A stretch of DNA of 37,909 bases, taken from positions 1-37,909 of the forward strand of contig JBLHWU010000031.1 in assembly GCA_047629355.1 (NCBI GenBank). The letters run 5' to 3'. The notes under the pieces are model-generated. The model made no database searches. It saw only the letters and a list, made by a program, of their open reading frames with translations, and had not been told where the DNA came from. The position numbers and the translations under genes were made by a program. This DNA comes from CAYUNA01 sp047629355. Its GTDB lineage: Bacteria; Bacteroidota; Bacteroidia; Chitinophagales; Saprospiraceae. Positions 6,212 to 16,149 of this stretch are shown in pieces (the first letter of the stretch is position 1; each line of letters opens with the position of its first letter).

Positions 6212-8842
6212 TTATTTATTTACCAAAAAAGCTGTTTTAAATCCTCTCGCTTTCGCTTTGCGAAGCGCACTATCCGCCTGTTCGCGAGTATCATAGCCCG
6301 TCAAAACATACACGGTTAAATCTCTTTTTTGGTAAGAATTAACTACTCCAATATCAATCACTTGGTCACGATTGAAGCTGATAGCATTTTTAAATGCACC
6401 AAGTTGAATCACATAACCCGATATGTTACCTAAGCCTATAACTTGGCTACCAGAACCAAGTGGTGGGGGAGTATAGCCCGAATTATTTGTCGTTGTAGTA
6501 TTTGTTGAAGTTGTGCTTGTATTAGCGTTCGAATTCGTTGATAAAGCAGGCACATTCGCACCACCTTCTTGTGTCACGATAAATGCACCAACATAGCCTA
6601 ATGTGCGTGCTTGTTTTTGTACAGATGCTGCCTCTTCTCGTGTTGAAAACAGACCTACGCGAACTTTATTTCGTCCTTTTTCATTGGCTATATACGTCTG
6701 ACCATAACTACTCAATTTTTGGTTGTAACCATTCAAATCAATATTTTTATTCAAAGCAAAAGCTGCTACTTGAACGGCGAAACCGTATGTTGCGCCACTG
6801 TTATTATTGTCAGAATAGTTGCCCGAATTGGTATTGCCATTATTAAAGACTGTTCCCGGGTTGGTGTTTGTGTTTCCACTATTGGTTGAGCCTTCATTAT
6901 TATTTGCAATTGCGCTTGCACTTGTCATCGCAACAGATTCAAGCGTCTTATCTGCTGAATTTCCAGTAGAAACCGTGATGTTATTATCTCGATAGCCGAC
7001 TTTAGAAAAACGCATGGCATAAATAGTATTGGTTTTCAATGGTAAGGAATATTTACCATCAGAAGTACTATTTGCCCGATGTCGTTGCGGATATTTTGAA
7101 GAAGTCGCTTCTACCAAAGCTCCACCCAATAGATACCCTGACAAACGATCGGTAATCTGACCTCTAAAAACATTATCTGCTTTGTTGAGATAAATAGGAA
7201 TATTACCTGTTTTATTGGTAATATAAGACCGAACATTGATGTTTTTAGGATTAAATTTATTTGCTGAAATAAAAGCAGAACAAACATAAGATCTACCTCG
7301 ATTTAGAAATACTTGTCCTTGACTATTAGTAGTTTGAATGCCTTCACCACATTCTGATAAATCAACAGTTGCATTCGTAATAGGGGAACCGCTGGCAGAA
7401 TCAAAAATTTGAAAAGCAAGCGACCGTGTTCCATTAAATTGTCCTTGATTGTTAGAAGTATTGCCCGGAGAATTTGAAGTATTGGTATTTCCAGAGCTAG
7501 TCGTTGTGTTTCCTGAATTGGTTGACCCTCCAAAACCCGAATTTGTGGAAGGATTAACGGTACCTGCATTGCCAACAAATCCATTAGCAAAGCTACTACG
7601 TCCAATGCTATAAACATCTTCATGTCCTTTACTGTCTACTCGATTAGAGACAAAATATCCTTTGCTAATATTGGTATTGTAAACAAATCCATAATCGTCT
7701 CTTGAGGAGTTCAATCCATTGCCACCGTGTTCCACCACACTCCATCGAGTGTTCTTTTTGCTTGCTTTAAAAATATCCAATCCACCGAAACCCATATGCC
7801 AATCAGAGGCAAAAAACAGATAAGTTCCATCGTCAAAAGGCGTAATTTCGTTACCTTGAGTGTTGACAACAGGGCCTAAGTTTTCGGGAGCGGACCAACT
7901 ACTTCCTACGCGATACGACACATAAATATCGTATCCACCAAAGCCATCGGGACGGTCAGAGGCAAAGTAAATCGATTTGCCGTCTGCTGAAAATGAACTA
8001 AAACCAGTAGAATAGCCAGAACCATTATACGGAAATGGCACTTCATTTTTCCAGTTGCCATTGCTGGTTACTTCTGCAAAAAATAAGCTCAATTCCAATC
8101 CACTGGAAGGAATTTGGCGAGTTCCATCAACATAATTATTCTTGGTAAAAGACACCATTTTTCCATCTGAAGAATAAGAAATATTACTCTCTGCGGCAGC
8201 ACCTCCGAAAGTACTTTTCAACAAAACAGGCGATTCCAAATAACCATTTGGGTCCATGCGAGAAAGAAAAGGTTGATTGCCTAAAACAGCGGAATTATTG
8301 CGCGTATTTTTGATGTCCCTTCTTGCTGAAGAGTAAACAACAGCATTACTCTTGTAAAAGGTAGGACTGAAATCAGCCGAAGCCGTATTGAGATATTCAT
8401 TCTTGATTTCAAAACTTGGGCTGTCTCCAATATGAGCGAGCGCAAACTTGCAACTTTCTCCAAACTGGTTGCCTTGAACAGGATATTTATGGGCAAATTT
8501 TAGATATTGTGAACGTGCTTGGTCATATTTCCCTAATCCTTTTAAGGTTTGTCCGTATTGGAATAAGTAAATTTCGTCAAAGCCTTTTTGTCGAACCACT
8601 TTTTCATACCATTTTTCTGCTTCTTCTAAGCGATTGAGGTGGCGGTAGCAATCGGCTAATCTGCCAAGGGCATCCGCATTATTTGGTTGCCGTTCTAATA
8701 CTTTCAAATAGGATTTGATTGCGGTGTTGAAAGCATAAAGCTCATATTGTTTATTCGCTTTTTTAATGCTGGATTGTGACCACGCCAAAGTTGTCAATAG
8801 CAATAAAATAAGGGTAAGGGTTAGCCGTTGAAAGAATTTCAT
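6212..8842 (-). CDS. PorE-like envelope protein: TPR, PD40 propeller, CarboxypepD_reg-like repeats, two SPOR domains
   Basis: 876 residues from the ATG at 8842, which starts a good signal peptide (MKFFQRLTLTLILLLLTTLAWS). The frame continues to a TTG at 9007, but that extension has no signal-like character. Order of parts: TPR helices about 25-135; WD40/PD40-like propeller about 150-410, with repeated YSSARR, YFASDRPDGFGGYDIY and FVSNR blades; an Asn/Ser/Thr-rich linker to about 475; two carboxypeptidase-regulatory-like beta domains about 480-640; another low-complexity linker; SPOR domain 686-758; linker; SPOR domain 808-876. PorE of the type IX secretion system shares the first parts but ends in an OmpA peptidoglycan-binding domain. 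SPOR domains bind denuded glycan strands, so a wall-anchored periplasmic role is likely. A direct role in T9SS or gliding is inference. Confidence 0.88.
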   Translation of the reverse strand: MKFFQRLTLTLILLLLTTLAWSQSSIKKANKQYELYAFNTAIKSYLKVLERQPNNADALGRLADCYRHLNRLEEAEKWYEKVVRQKGFDEIYLFQYGQTLKGLGKYDQARSQYLKFAHKYPVQGNQFGESCKFALAHIGDSPSFEIKNEYLNTASADFSPTFYKSNAVVYSSARRDIKNTRNNSAVLGNQPFLSRMDPNGYLESPVLLKSTFGGAAAESNISYSSDGKMVSFTKNNYVDGTRQIPSSGLELSLFFAEVTSNGNWKNEVPFPYNGSGYSTGFSSFSADGKSIYFASDRPDGFGGYDIYVSYRVGSSWSAPENLGPVVNTQGNEITPFDDGTYLFFASDWHMGFGGLDIFKASKKNTRWSVVEHGGNGLNSSRDDYGFVYNTNISKGYFVSNRVDSKGHEDVYSIGRSSFANGFVGNAGTVNPSTNSGFGGSTNSGNTTTSSGNTNTSNSPGNTSNNQGQFNGTRSLAFQIFDSASGSPITNATVDLSECGEGIQTTNSQGQVFLNRGRSYVCSAFISANKFNPKNINVRSYITNKTGNIPIYLNKADNVFRGQITDRLSGYLLGGALVEATSSKYPQRHRANSTSDGKYSLPLKTNTIYAMRFSKVGYRDNNITVSTGNSADKTLESVAMTSASAIANNNEGSTNSGNTNTNPGTVFNNGNTNSGNYSDNNNSGATYGFAVQVAAFALNKNIDLNGYNQKLSSYGQTYIANEKGRNKVRVGLFSTREEAASVQKQARTLGYVGAFIVTQEGGANVPALSTNSNANTSTTSTNTTTTNNSGYTPPPLGSGSQVIGLGNISGYVIQLGAFKNAISFNRDQVIDIGVVNSYQKRDLTVYVLTGYDTREQADSALRKAKARGFKTAFLVNK

Positions 8843-9396
8843 TATGTAGTTTTTTCTTTTTAAAAATGAGTTTTGCTGAACAAAATATGACCATTTCAAC
8901 AAAACATTTGTAAAATAAGATAATTTCAAAATAAAATCATAGAAAATTGGGGTAAAAATGATTGCAAGTTGTCTTAATCTGTTAATTTGTCTTGATTTTA
9001 AAATCAAACAAACGACTAATTTTCCTTTTTTATACTATGAGTTGCAACATTTAGACGTTTTTTTTATTTAGAAATATACGATATTTCCATTTAAAATGAC
9101 GCACATTTTTTTTTGTAATAAAATTAAATGTAGTATGGCTGACTTATTGACTATATTTTTTGGATGTGTTTATTGTGCCTTTTAAATATCTGTAAATCAG
9201 TCTTTTATCAAATAGATGTTGTATGTATGAGAAACTAATGTTAGGAATAAATGTAGTCAAACATAATTGAAATGTATTTATGATGTAGTCCGTATTTTGG
9301 AAAGAACTTTGGTGATTCGCTACATTTACAGAATAAATGGAAAGATAATTTCCTAGAAACTTTTTTATTTTTATAATAATCTAAATTTGTATAATT
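8843..9396. other. Divergent intergenic region, A+T-rich, no gene seen
   Basis: This 554-base gap separates the minus-strand SPOR protein from the plus-strand PUL. I see no coding frame, long palindrome or repeat in it. A TAAATTTG that fits the Bacteroidota -7 consensus (TAnnTTTG) lies at 9382-9389, but no -33 TTG sits at the right distance and it is only 7 bases before the ATG. The real PUL promoter may lie further upstream. Confidence 0.5.
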
Positions 9397-11250
9397 ATGT
9401 TCAAAAATTTACTCACACTTGTAATAGTGGCTTTTACTTGTTCTCTTTCTTTCGGACAGGTGACAGTCTTAGACTTTGAAACACCAGAAACTTCTTCAAT
9501 ATTTCAATATTTTGGAATTGCTGATGAAAATGTTCCTAATAACATTATAGCCAATCCTGCACCAGATGCAGTAAATGGTTCTGCAATGGTTGGTGATTTT
9601 GTTAAGCCAGCAGCTTCTGAACCTTGGGCGGGTGCATTTGGATTAGAAACTTTAACAGTAGATGTTTCTGCGATGGCGGAAGTATGTATTAAAGTACACA
9701 TGCCAGTCATTAGTAGCCTAAGTTTGAAAATTGAAAATTCAACGACTGGTGGTGACAACTGGATTCTTACTGTTCCAAATACTATGGTAAATGTTTGGGA
9801 AGAAATTTGCTTTGACGTAACTCAGAATTCGATTGAAGATCCAATGGTGCCGGCATTTGGTAATTCTTACGCGACTGCGGTTATATTTTTTGAATTTCAA
9901 ACAGTTTTGACAGAAGAAAGAACCTACTATTTTGATGATTTAGTAGTAAAACAAGGAAATGCAGCCTCAGAAGGCGATGTTACTTTCTCTGTAGATATGA
10001 ATGACTATGCTGACCCATTTACTACAGTTGCTGTTTTTGGTACATTTAACAGTTTTGACCCAGCAGCGAATCCTTTGACAGATAATGGCGACGGTACTTG
10101 GTCTACAACGATTACAGATATTCCAGTAGGTCCACAGGAGTATTTGTTTATTGTAGATGGTATGGCTGCTGAATCTCTTAGTAGTACTTCTACCTGTACA
10201 ATTACAACTGGAGACTTTACGAACCGACAGCTTATCGTGACCGGTGATGCAAGCTTGCCCACTGTTTGCTTTAATAGCTGTTATGCTTGTGGCGAAGGTG
10301 CAACATTTACAGTTAATTTAGGAACATCGAATATTATCGTTTCTCCTGAAGGTATGTTTATTGCAGGTGGTGGAAACTTCGGTAATCCTGGTGATGTTCC
10401 ACTAATTGACCTTGATGGCGATGGTGTTTATTCGGCTACTTTTGAGCGTGCAGCAGACTTTACGTCTTATTTTACATTTACCAATGGTGCTTGTCCAGAT
10501 TATAGCTGTAAAGAAAATATTGAAGGGCAATCTTGTGCTAACCCAGATAATTTCAATGACCGATTCGTCGACTTAACTGCTGGTGATGTTGAATTGAATA
10601 CGTGTTTTGGCATCTGTTCAGATACCAATGATGATTGTGGAATGGCGCAAAACCCAGGTAACATTACTTTTCAGTTGGATATGAATAATTTCAGTGGGGC
10701 ATTCACGACTACTTATATTTTTGGAGCATTCAACAATTTCGACGCGACTGCTAATCCGATGACAGATGATAACGATGATGGCATTTGGGAAACTACAGTT
10801 GCTTTAGTAGCTGGTCCGAATGAATATAAGTTTTTGGCAGACGGTACGGAAGAAGTACTTACTGTGGGTGATCCTTGTACAATTACTACTCCAGATGGTA
10901 TCTTTACCAATCGGTTAATTGAGGTATCTGGCGACGAAACCGTATGTTTTGTTTGGGAAACTTGTAACGCTTGTACAGTAGGAACCAATGACTTGAATGT
11001 GGAAGAAAACTTGTTTGCTATCGCGCCAACGTTGACTTCAGACATTTCTACGATTACTTTCAATGCAGACTTTACTGGTGACAAATCAATCCGTGTTTTC
11101 AATCTAATGGGTGAAATGGTTTACACCAATCAGTTGGCAACGACAACAGATGCTCACCAAATTGACGTGACAACTTACGCAAACGGCATCTACATGGTAC
11201 ACGTTCAAGTAGGTAATTTGATTTCAACTAAGAAGATTATGAAATTCTAA
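9397..11250 (+). CDS. Type IX-secreted multi-module, probably glycan-binding protein
   Basis: 617 residues. Signal peptide 1-20 (MFKNLLTLVI... FG). Residues 22-186 form a beta-sandwich that resembles a carbohydrate-binding module (it ends in YYFDDLVV, typical of such folds). Three Ig-like modules follow at about 195-299, 302-407 and 423-527. The first and third are clear copies of each other (SVDMNDYADPFTT... and QLDMNNFSGAFTT...), each with a GTFNSFD or GAFNNFD turn, an acidic DNGDGTW or DNDDGIW loop, an EY-F-DG block and paired Cys. They resemble the CBM20/CBM48 E-set fold. Residues 538-617 are a T9SS type A sorting domain (IRVFNLMGEMVY, NGIYMVHVQ, KKIMKF). No catalytic domain is evident. 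As first gene of the PUL it probably captures glycan outside the cell; the ligand is inferred from the neighbouring GH16 genes. Confidence 0.85.
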   Translation: MFKNLLTLVIVAFTCSLSFGQVTVLDFETPETSSIFQYFGIADENVPNNIIANPAPDAVNGSAMVGDFVKPAASEPWAGAFGLETLTVDVSAMAEVCIKVHMPVISSLSLKIENSTTGGDNWILTVPNTMVNVWEEICFDVTQNSIEDPMVPAFGNSYATAVIFFEFQTVLTEERTYYFDDLVVKQGNAASEGDVTFSVDMNDYADPFTTVAVFGTFNSFDPAANPLTDNGDGTWSTTITDIPVGPQEYLFIVDGMAAESLSSTSTCTITTGDFTNRQLIVTGDASLPTVCFNSCYACGEGATFTVNLGTSNIIVSPEGMFIAGGGNFGNPGDVPLIDLDGDGVYSATFERAADFTSYFTFTNGACPDYSCKENIEGQSCANPDNFNDRFVDLTAGDVELNTCFGICSDTNDDCGMAQNPGNITFQLDMNNFSGAFTTTYIFGAFNNFDATANPMTDDNDDGIWETTVALVAGPNEYKFLADGTEEVLTVGDPCTITTPDGIFTNRLIEVSGDETVCFVWETCNACTVGTNDLNVEENLFAIAPTLTSDISTITFNADFTGDKSIRVFNLMGEMVYTNQLATTTDAHQIDVTTYANGIYMVHVQVGNLISTKKIMKF

Positions 11251-11269
11251 TTTTAGATTTTTTTTTATA

Positions 11270-11307
11270 AAAAAGTATGATGATTATTTTTAATCATCAT
11301 ACTTTTT
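11270..11307 (+). terminator. Strong hairpin terminator between the secreted protein and susC
   Basis: Perfect 17-bp stem (AAAAAGTATGATGATTA, loop TTTT) ending in a run of five T, 20 bases after the stop codon. It probably ends or attenuates the first transcript, so susC may have its own promoter or rely on read-through. Confidence 0.8.
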
Positions 11308-11358
11308 CCTCTTTCAGCCAAAAAAAACTCTTACTAAACTTTATATAAAACTTTATAA

Positions 11359-14300
11359 ATGAAGCGACTTAGACCTATTTTCATTCTGCTTATCGTATGC
11401 CTGTTTTCAGGGGCAGCATGGGCACAGCATACAGTGACTGGAAAGGTCATTGATGAAACGGATACCGAGATGATTGGGGTGACTATTTATGTCAAAGAAG
11501 ACCCGTCGTCTGGTACCATTACGGATATTGATGGAACATATTCTCTTGTTTTGAAAAATAGTGAATCGACGATTGTTTTTTCTTACACGGGGTATGAATC
11601 TAAAGAGGTTGCAGTGGCAGCACAAAAGGAGATTAACCTGAAAATGGAGGATGATGTGGCGAATTTGGATGAGATTGTGGTGACGGGATATGGAGTGCAG
11701 AAGAAATCAGTAGTAACGGGTTCAATTGCGAAGGTGACGAGTGAAGATTTGGAAGCGATGCCTGTTCGACGGATTGAAGAATCTTTGCAAGGTAGAACAT
11801 CTGGGGTGCAGGTTGTTTCTAATTCGGGACAACCAGGTGATGCTTCGCAAGTTAGAGTTAGGGGGATTGGAACTATTTTTGGGGGTGGTCCTCTTTATGT
11901 AGTCGATGGTTTGCCGATTGAAGGGGGTCTTGATTTTTTGGCGCAGTCAGATATTGAATCAATTGAAGTCTTAAAAGATGCAGGTTCAGCAGCTATTTAT
12001 GGGGCAAGAGCTGCTTATGGAGTCATTTTGGTGACCACAAAAAAAGGAAAGAAAAATTCCATGTCCGCTACTTATAACGGATATTACGGTGTACAAAATT
12101 CTTGGCGAAAATTGCGTTTGCTCAACGCTACCGAGTATGCGACTATCATCAACGAATCTAATGCGGCGGCAGGCAATCCAGTACCTTACGAAAATCCACA
12201 GGCGTTTGGAGAAGGAACAGATTGGCAGGATGCGGTATTTGCGGAAAATTCTCCGATACAAGATCACCAATTTAGTGTTAATGCAGGTAGTGATAAATCA
12301 ACAGTTTTTGCTTCCATCGGTATTTTTGACCAAGTAGGAATTGTTGCACCGGAAGATTCTAAATATCGAAGATACAATGTACGGGTTAACTCTCGACACG
12401 AAATTACCAACCGTTTTACTTTTGGAAATACCTTTTCTTATACCCGAATTAAATCAAGAGGTATTTCTACGAATAGTGAGTTTGGTTCGCCTCTGGGTCG
12501 TGCTTTGAATCTTGATCCGATTACGCCACTCTACGAAACAGACCCTGATGTATTAAATTCTAATGTATTTACTAATTTTCCAGTAGTAAGTGATGAAAAT
12601 GGGGTTTTCGGTATCTCTGACCGTGTAACCTCTGAAGTTTTGAATCCTGCAGCAGCTTTGGCAGTACAAGATAATTTTGGATGGAGTGATAAAGTCGTTG
12701 GAAATGTCTACGCAGAATTAGAAATCATAGATGGATTGACCGCTCGAACTAGTTTTGGTGGAGATATTGCTAATTTTGGTGGAGAAGGGTTTACGCCTAT
12801 TTTTTATCTGAATGCGACCAATCAGTCTATTCAAACTAATTATAGTAGAAATAAAGGACGTGGACTAACTTGGAACTGGGACAATACCTTGACTTATAAA
12901 AAACGATTCGGCGGACATACCGTTACGGCTTTGGTCGGAACGACAGCTTTCGAATCAAAAGGAGAGCAAGATTTCGGGTCACTTAATGGCATTCCAGTTG
13001 ACAACTTAGAAGATGCGTCGGCTTCCTTTTTTACCAATGTAGAAAATTCGTCGTTTAGTGGCTTTGAATATGATAAAACCTTAGCCTCTATTTTTGGTCG
13101 TATTTATTATAATTACAACGAAAAATATCTCTTTTCTGCTATTTTACGTCGAGACGGCTCTTCTAACTTTTTGGATACTCGTAAGTATGCTTATTTTCCT
13201 TCCGTTTCCGCAGGTTGGGTCGTTTCAGAAGAATCATTTTTTGGCAACAATCCTTACATAAACTTTTTTAAAATAAAAGGGTCTTGGGGAGTGAATGGTA
13301 ATGATAATATTGGCGACGGTGAAGTGCTTGCAACGGTCGGTACAGGTCGGACTTACACTTTTGGAGTTGGTGATAATTTAGTAGATGGTGTTAGTACCAA
13401 TACGGTTCCAAATAAAGCACTGAAATGGGAAGAAAATTCTCAGTTTAATGTTGGGTTTGATGCTAAAGTTTTCAAAAAATTCTCAGTTAGTGCGGATTAT
13501 TTTATAAAAAAGACCAAGGATATGATTTTGCAAGTAAGCGCACCAGACTTTACTGGAGCGGGTAACTTTGTAGATAATATTGGCACAATGGAAAATGAAG
13601 GAGTTGATTTGGAAGTAGGCTATTCCAACAACTTCGGTAAAGTGAGAGTAGATTTATCCTCTAATATCTCTTATTTGAGAAATGAAGTAACTTTTCTAAC
13701 ACCTGACCTTAGCTTTTTGCCAGGACAAACCTATGGCCCACAAGGGTTAGAAATTACGCGGACAGAAGTTGGTCGTCCATTTGGCTACCTTTTTGGGTTT
13801 AAATCTGATGGATTATTCCAGAATGAAGGGGAGGTGGAAAACTATGTGAACGGAGATGGTGAATTACTACAACCTGATGCAGCTCCTGGTGATATTCGGT
13901 TTTTGGATGTCAATGGAGACGGCGCAGTCGACAATGATGATCGTACCATGATTGGCAATCCAACACCTGATTGGACTTATGGATTTTCCATCAATGTAGC
14001 ATACAAAGGCTTTGATATGAAACTTTTTGGTCAGGGTATTGGTGGTAGTCAAGTTTATAATGCAACCCGCCGACCAGATTTACCAGAATCAAATTATACT
14101 GCAGATGCACTAAGTCGTTGGACAGGTGAAGGAACGTCAAATGACTATCCTCGTCTATCTGCAGATGACCCAAATCAAAATTTCTCTAGAAGTTCAGACT
14201 TTTTTGTAGAGAATGCTTCTTTTTTCCGCATTCGGACATTGCAATTTGGTTATAATGTTCCCCCACGAGCACTGGATAAAATTGGCTTTGGAAAGCTACG

Positions 14301-14436
14301 GATTTATGTTTCTGCTAATAATTTAGTGACTTTCACAGATTATAGTGGTTTTGATCCTGAAATTGTCGGCGGTGTTGATAGAGGAATTTATCCACAGGCA
14401 CGGTCATTTTTGGTAGGGTTAAGTGTAGGGTTGTAA
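11359..14436 (+). CDS. susC: SusC/RagA-family TonB-dependent outer-membrane transporter
   Basis: 1025 residues, standard for SusC. Signal peptide 1-22 (MKRLRPIFILLIVCLFSGAAWA). A CarboxypepD_reg-like domain spans about 25-95. The TonB-box region DEIVVTGYGVQKKSVVTG and the plug follow to about 230, including the SusC signature LQGRTSGVQV and the segment VRVRGIGTIFGGGPLYVVDG. The rest is a 22-strand barrel with a DVNGDGAVDNDDRT motif, as is usual in SusC proteins. It imports oligosaccharides with TonB energy, forming a pedal-bin complex with the SusD lid encoded 99 bases downstream. The likely substrate is beta-1,3-glucan oligosaccharides, inferred from the two GH16 genes. Confidence 0.95.
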   Translation: MKRLRPIFILLIVCLFSGAAWAQHTVTGKVIDETDTEMIGVTIYVKEDPSSGTITDIDGTYSLVLKNSESTIVFSYTGYESKEVAVAAQKEINLKMEDDVANLDEIVVTGYGVQKKSVVTGSIAKVTSEDLEAMPVRRIEESLQGRTSGVQVVSNSGQPGDASQVRVRGIGTIFGGGPLYVVDGLPIEGGLDFLAQSDIESIEVLKDAGSAAIYGARAAYGVILVTTKKGKKNSMSATYNGYYGVQNSWRKLRLLNATEYATIINESNAAAGNPVPYENPQAFGEGTDWQDAVFAENSPIQDHQFSVNAGSDKSTVFASIGIFDQVGIVAPEDSKYRRYNVRVNSRHEITNRFTFGNTFSYTRIKSRGISTNSEFGSPLGRALNLDPITPLYETDPDVLNSNVFTNFPVVSDENGVFGISDRVTSEVLNPAAALAVQDNFGWSDKVVGNVYAELEIIDGLTARTSFGGDIANFGGEGFTPIFYLNATNQSIQTNYSRNKGRGLTWNWDNTLTYKKRFGGHTVTALVGTTAFESKGEQDFGSLNGIPVDNLEDASASFFTNVENSSFSGFEYDKTLASIFGRIYYNYNEKYLFSAILRRDGSSNFLDTRKYAYFPSVSAGWVVSEESFFGNNPYINFFKIKGSWGVNGNDNIGDGEVLATVGTGRTYTFGVGDNLVDGVSTNTVPNKALKWEENSQFNVGFDAKVFKKFSVSADYFIKKTKDMILQVSAPDFTGAGNFVDNIGTMENEGVDLEVGYSNNFGKVRVDLSSNISYLRNEVTFLTPDLSFLPGQTYGPQGLEITRTEVGRPFGYLFGFKSDGLFQNEGEVENYVNGDGELLQPDAAPGDIRFLDVNGDGAVDNDDRTMIGNPTPDWTYGFSINVAYKGFDMKLFGQGIGGSQVYNATRRPDLPESNYTADALSRWTGEGTSNDYPRLSADDPNQNFSRSSDFFVENASFFRIRTLQFGYNVPPRALDKIGFGKLRIYVSANNLVTFTDYSGFDPEIVGGVDRGIYPQARSFLVGLSVGL

Positions 14437-14455
14437 AAATACTAACCACAGCGAA

Positions 14456-14486
14456 AGATGACTAACTTTTTGAAGTTTAGTCATCT
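14456..14486 (+). terminator. Hairpin between susC and susD
   Basis: AGATGACTAA and TTAGTCATCT pair with a short loop and one bulge, 20 bases after the susC stop. There is no U-tract, so it is more likely an mRNA-processing or stabilising stem that sets the susC:susD ratio than a full terminator. Confidence 0.45.
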
Positions 14487-14535
14487 TACTTTCAACCGAA
14501 AATCTACATTATTTTAATAGTTAAAATAAAGTTTA

Positions 14536-16071
14536 ATGAAAAATATACATCAATATAAAATATTATTACTCTGCTTTTTAATGGGCGCATTTTTTTCGTG
14601 CAAACGAGAATTCATCGAAGAACCTATCATTGGAGCAGATTTAGAAGCTAATTTTTACCAAACGGAAGAGGACTTTTTCCAAGCTTTGGTCGCTACCTAT
14701 GATGTCATGCAGTGGGGAGGAACTAAAGGAAGATGGACCATGAAAGTGGGTTTGTTGAACACCGCTTCTGACGATTGTTTTGCCGGAGGTAGTAATTCAA
14801 CGGACCAGCCATCTTGGGTCGCGTATGACCAATTTAGTCTAGACCCATTTTTAGGACCGCAAGAAGGGCTTTGGGCGAAATATTTTGCGGGTATTTATCG
14901 CGCTAATCTTCTTTTGACGCGTATTGAAAATGCAGAGGGAGTGTCTGCTGATTTTAAAGCACGAGTTGTCGCAGAAGCAAAATTTTTACGGGCATTTTTT
15001 TACTTTGATTTAGTGCGCTTCTTCAAAAATGTGCCATTATTCACAAAAGAATTAACCCCGGATGATATTGGAAATGTTTCGCAGGCTGACCCTGCGGAGG
15101 TGTTTGCACAAATTGAACAAGATTTGCAAGACGCCATCAATACGTTTGAATTGCCTGAAACAGTTACACCTGACCAATTGGGTCGGATTACCAAAGGTGC
15201 AGCTAATGCATTGTTAGGGAAAGTGATTATGTTTCAGAATGACAATAGTCGAATGGCTGAAGCTGCAGTTTATTTGGAGGCAGTAATTAATACCAATTTG
15301 TATGATTTAGAGCCAGAATATGGTGATATTTTTAAGAATGCAAATGAATTTGGTATTGAGTCTGTTTTTGAAGTCCAATATTCTGATAATCGCCCTGGAG
15401 ATTTTGGTGGTGGATTTGTAGCGGGTGCAACGCAAAATCCAACAGAAGGAAATTTCAATGTGCAGTTTTTTGGTATGAGAGATTATTCTGGTGAGACTTA
15501 TGCACCAGGCTGGGGATTCTGTCCAATCACTAACGACTTAGTTGATTTTATGAGTGGTGACCCTCGATTTGAACATACTGTTATTGATGGAAAATTACTC
15601 AAGCTGCAAGGTTCAGAATATACCCCTGGATTTCAAAATACGGATTATTTCATTAAGAAATATGCTCCATTGGAAGAGTTACAAGCAACTGACGGGGTGA
15701 TTGCATTGAGTTGGTCAAACAATGTGCGGGAAATTCGTTACGCAGATGTTTTATTATTGGCAGCGGAGGCTTTGGTACGTGGTGGTGGTGATGCAGGGAC
15801 AGCTAGAGGCTACGTCAACAAGGTTAGACAACGAGTAAGTTTACAGCCTTTTCCTGGTTCGGTTAATGGTGAGCAGTTATTAAATTTAATTGCCCGCGAA
15901 CGCCGTATGGAGTTGGCAACGGAAGGACACCGATTTTTTGATTTGATAAGAACCGATAAAGCTGCTGAAACGTTGGAAGGCTTTCAGACAGGAGTACACG
16001 AAATTTTGCCAATTTTCCAAACGGAAATAGATTTGGCAGAAGGTCGTTTGATACAAAATTCAGGCTATTAA
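14536..16071 (+). CDS. susD: SusD/RagB-family surface glycan-binding lipoprotein
   Basis: 511 residues. Lipoprotein signal with lipobox AFFSC (Cys22) followed by KRE, which suits surface export. The N-terminal SusD-like domain includes the helical segment with FLRAFFYFDLVRFFKNVPLF (about 155-175). The C-terminal RagB/SusD region contains the typical end block: REIRYADVLLLAAEALVRGG, then YVNKVRQRV, then LLNLIARERRMELATEGHRF with FDLIRTDKA. SusD proteins act as the substrate-binding lid of the SusC barrel at the cell surface. The gene directly follows susC and precedes a PKD lipoprotein, the normal PUL order. The family call is very secure; ligand specificity is inferred. Confidence 0.95.
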   Translation: MKNIHQYKILLLCFLMGAFFSCKREFIEEPIIGADLEANFYQTEEDFFQALVATYDVMQWGGTKGRWTMKVGLLNTASDDCFAGGSNSTDQPSWVAYDQFSLDPFLGPQEGLWAKYFAGIYRANLLLTRIENAEGVSADFKARVVAEAKFLRAFFYFDLVRFFKNVPLFTKELTPDDIGNVSQADPAEVFAQIEQDLQDAINTFELPETVTPDQLGRITKGAANALLGKVIMFQNDNSRMAEAAVYLEAVINTNLYDLEPEYGDIFKNANEFGIESVFEVQYSDNRPGDFGGGFVAGATQNPTEGNFNVQFFGMRDYSGETYAPGWGFCPITNDLVDFMSGDPRFEHTVIDGKLLKLQGSEYTPGFQNTDYFIKKYAPLEELQATDGVIALSWSNNVREIRYADVLLLAAEALVRGGGDAGTARGYVNKVRQRVSLQPFPGSVNGEQLLNLIARERRMELATEGHRFFDLIRTDKAAETLEGFQTGVHEILPIFQTEIDLAEGRLIQNSGY

Positions 16072-16094
16072 TCTTTTTTGAAAATTCAAATTTT

Positions 16095-16131
16095 GTCGAC
16101 TTACTAAGTTTTGAAAACTTAGTAAGTCGAC
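16095..16131 (+). terminator. Perfect hairpin between susD and the PKD lipoprotein gene
   Basis: GTCGACTTACTAAGTTTT pairs perfectly with its complement around a single G, so the real loop is larger (about 9 bases). It starts 23 bases after the susD stop. There is no U-tract, so it is probably a processing or partial-termination site within the PUL transcript. Confidence 0.55.
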
Positions 16132-16149
16132 ACCTTAAAATATACAATT

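Noticed and set aside
8843..9007. A 55-residue extension of the SPOR-domain protein
   Set aside because: It would start with TTG and would bury a clear signal peptide inside the protein.
9382..9389. TAAATTTG as the PUL promoter
   Set aside because: It matches the -7 consensus, but lacks a -33 element and would leave almost no leader before the ATG.
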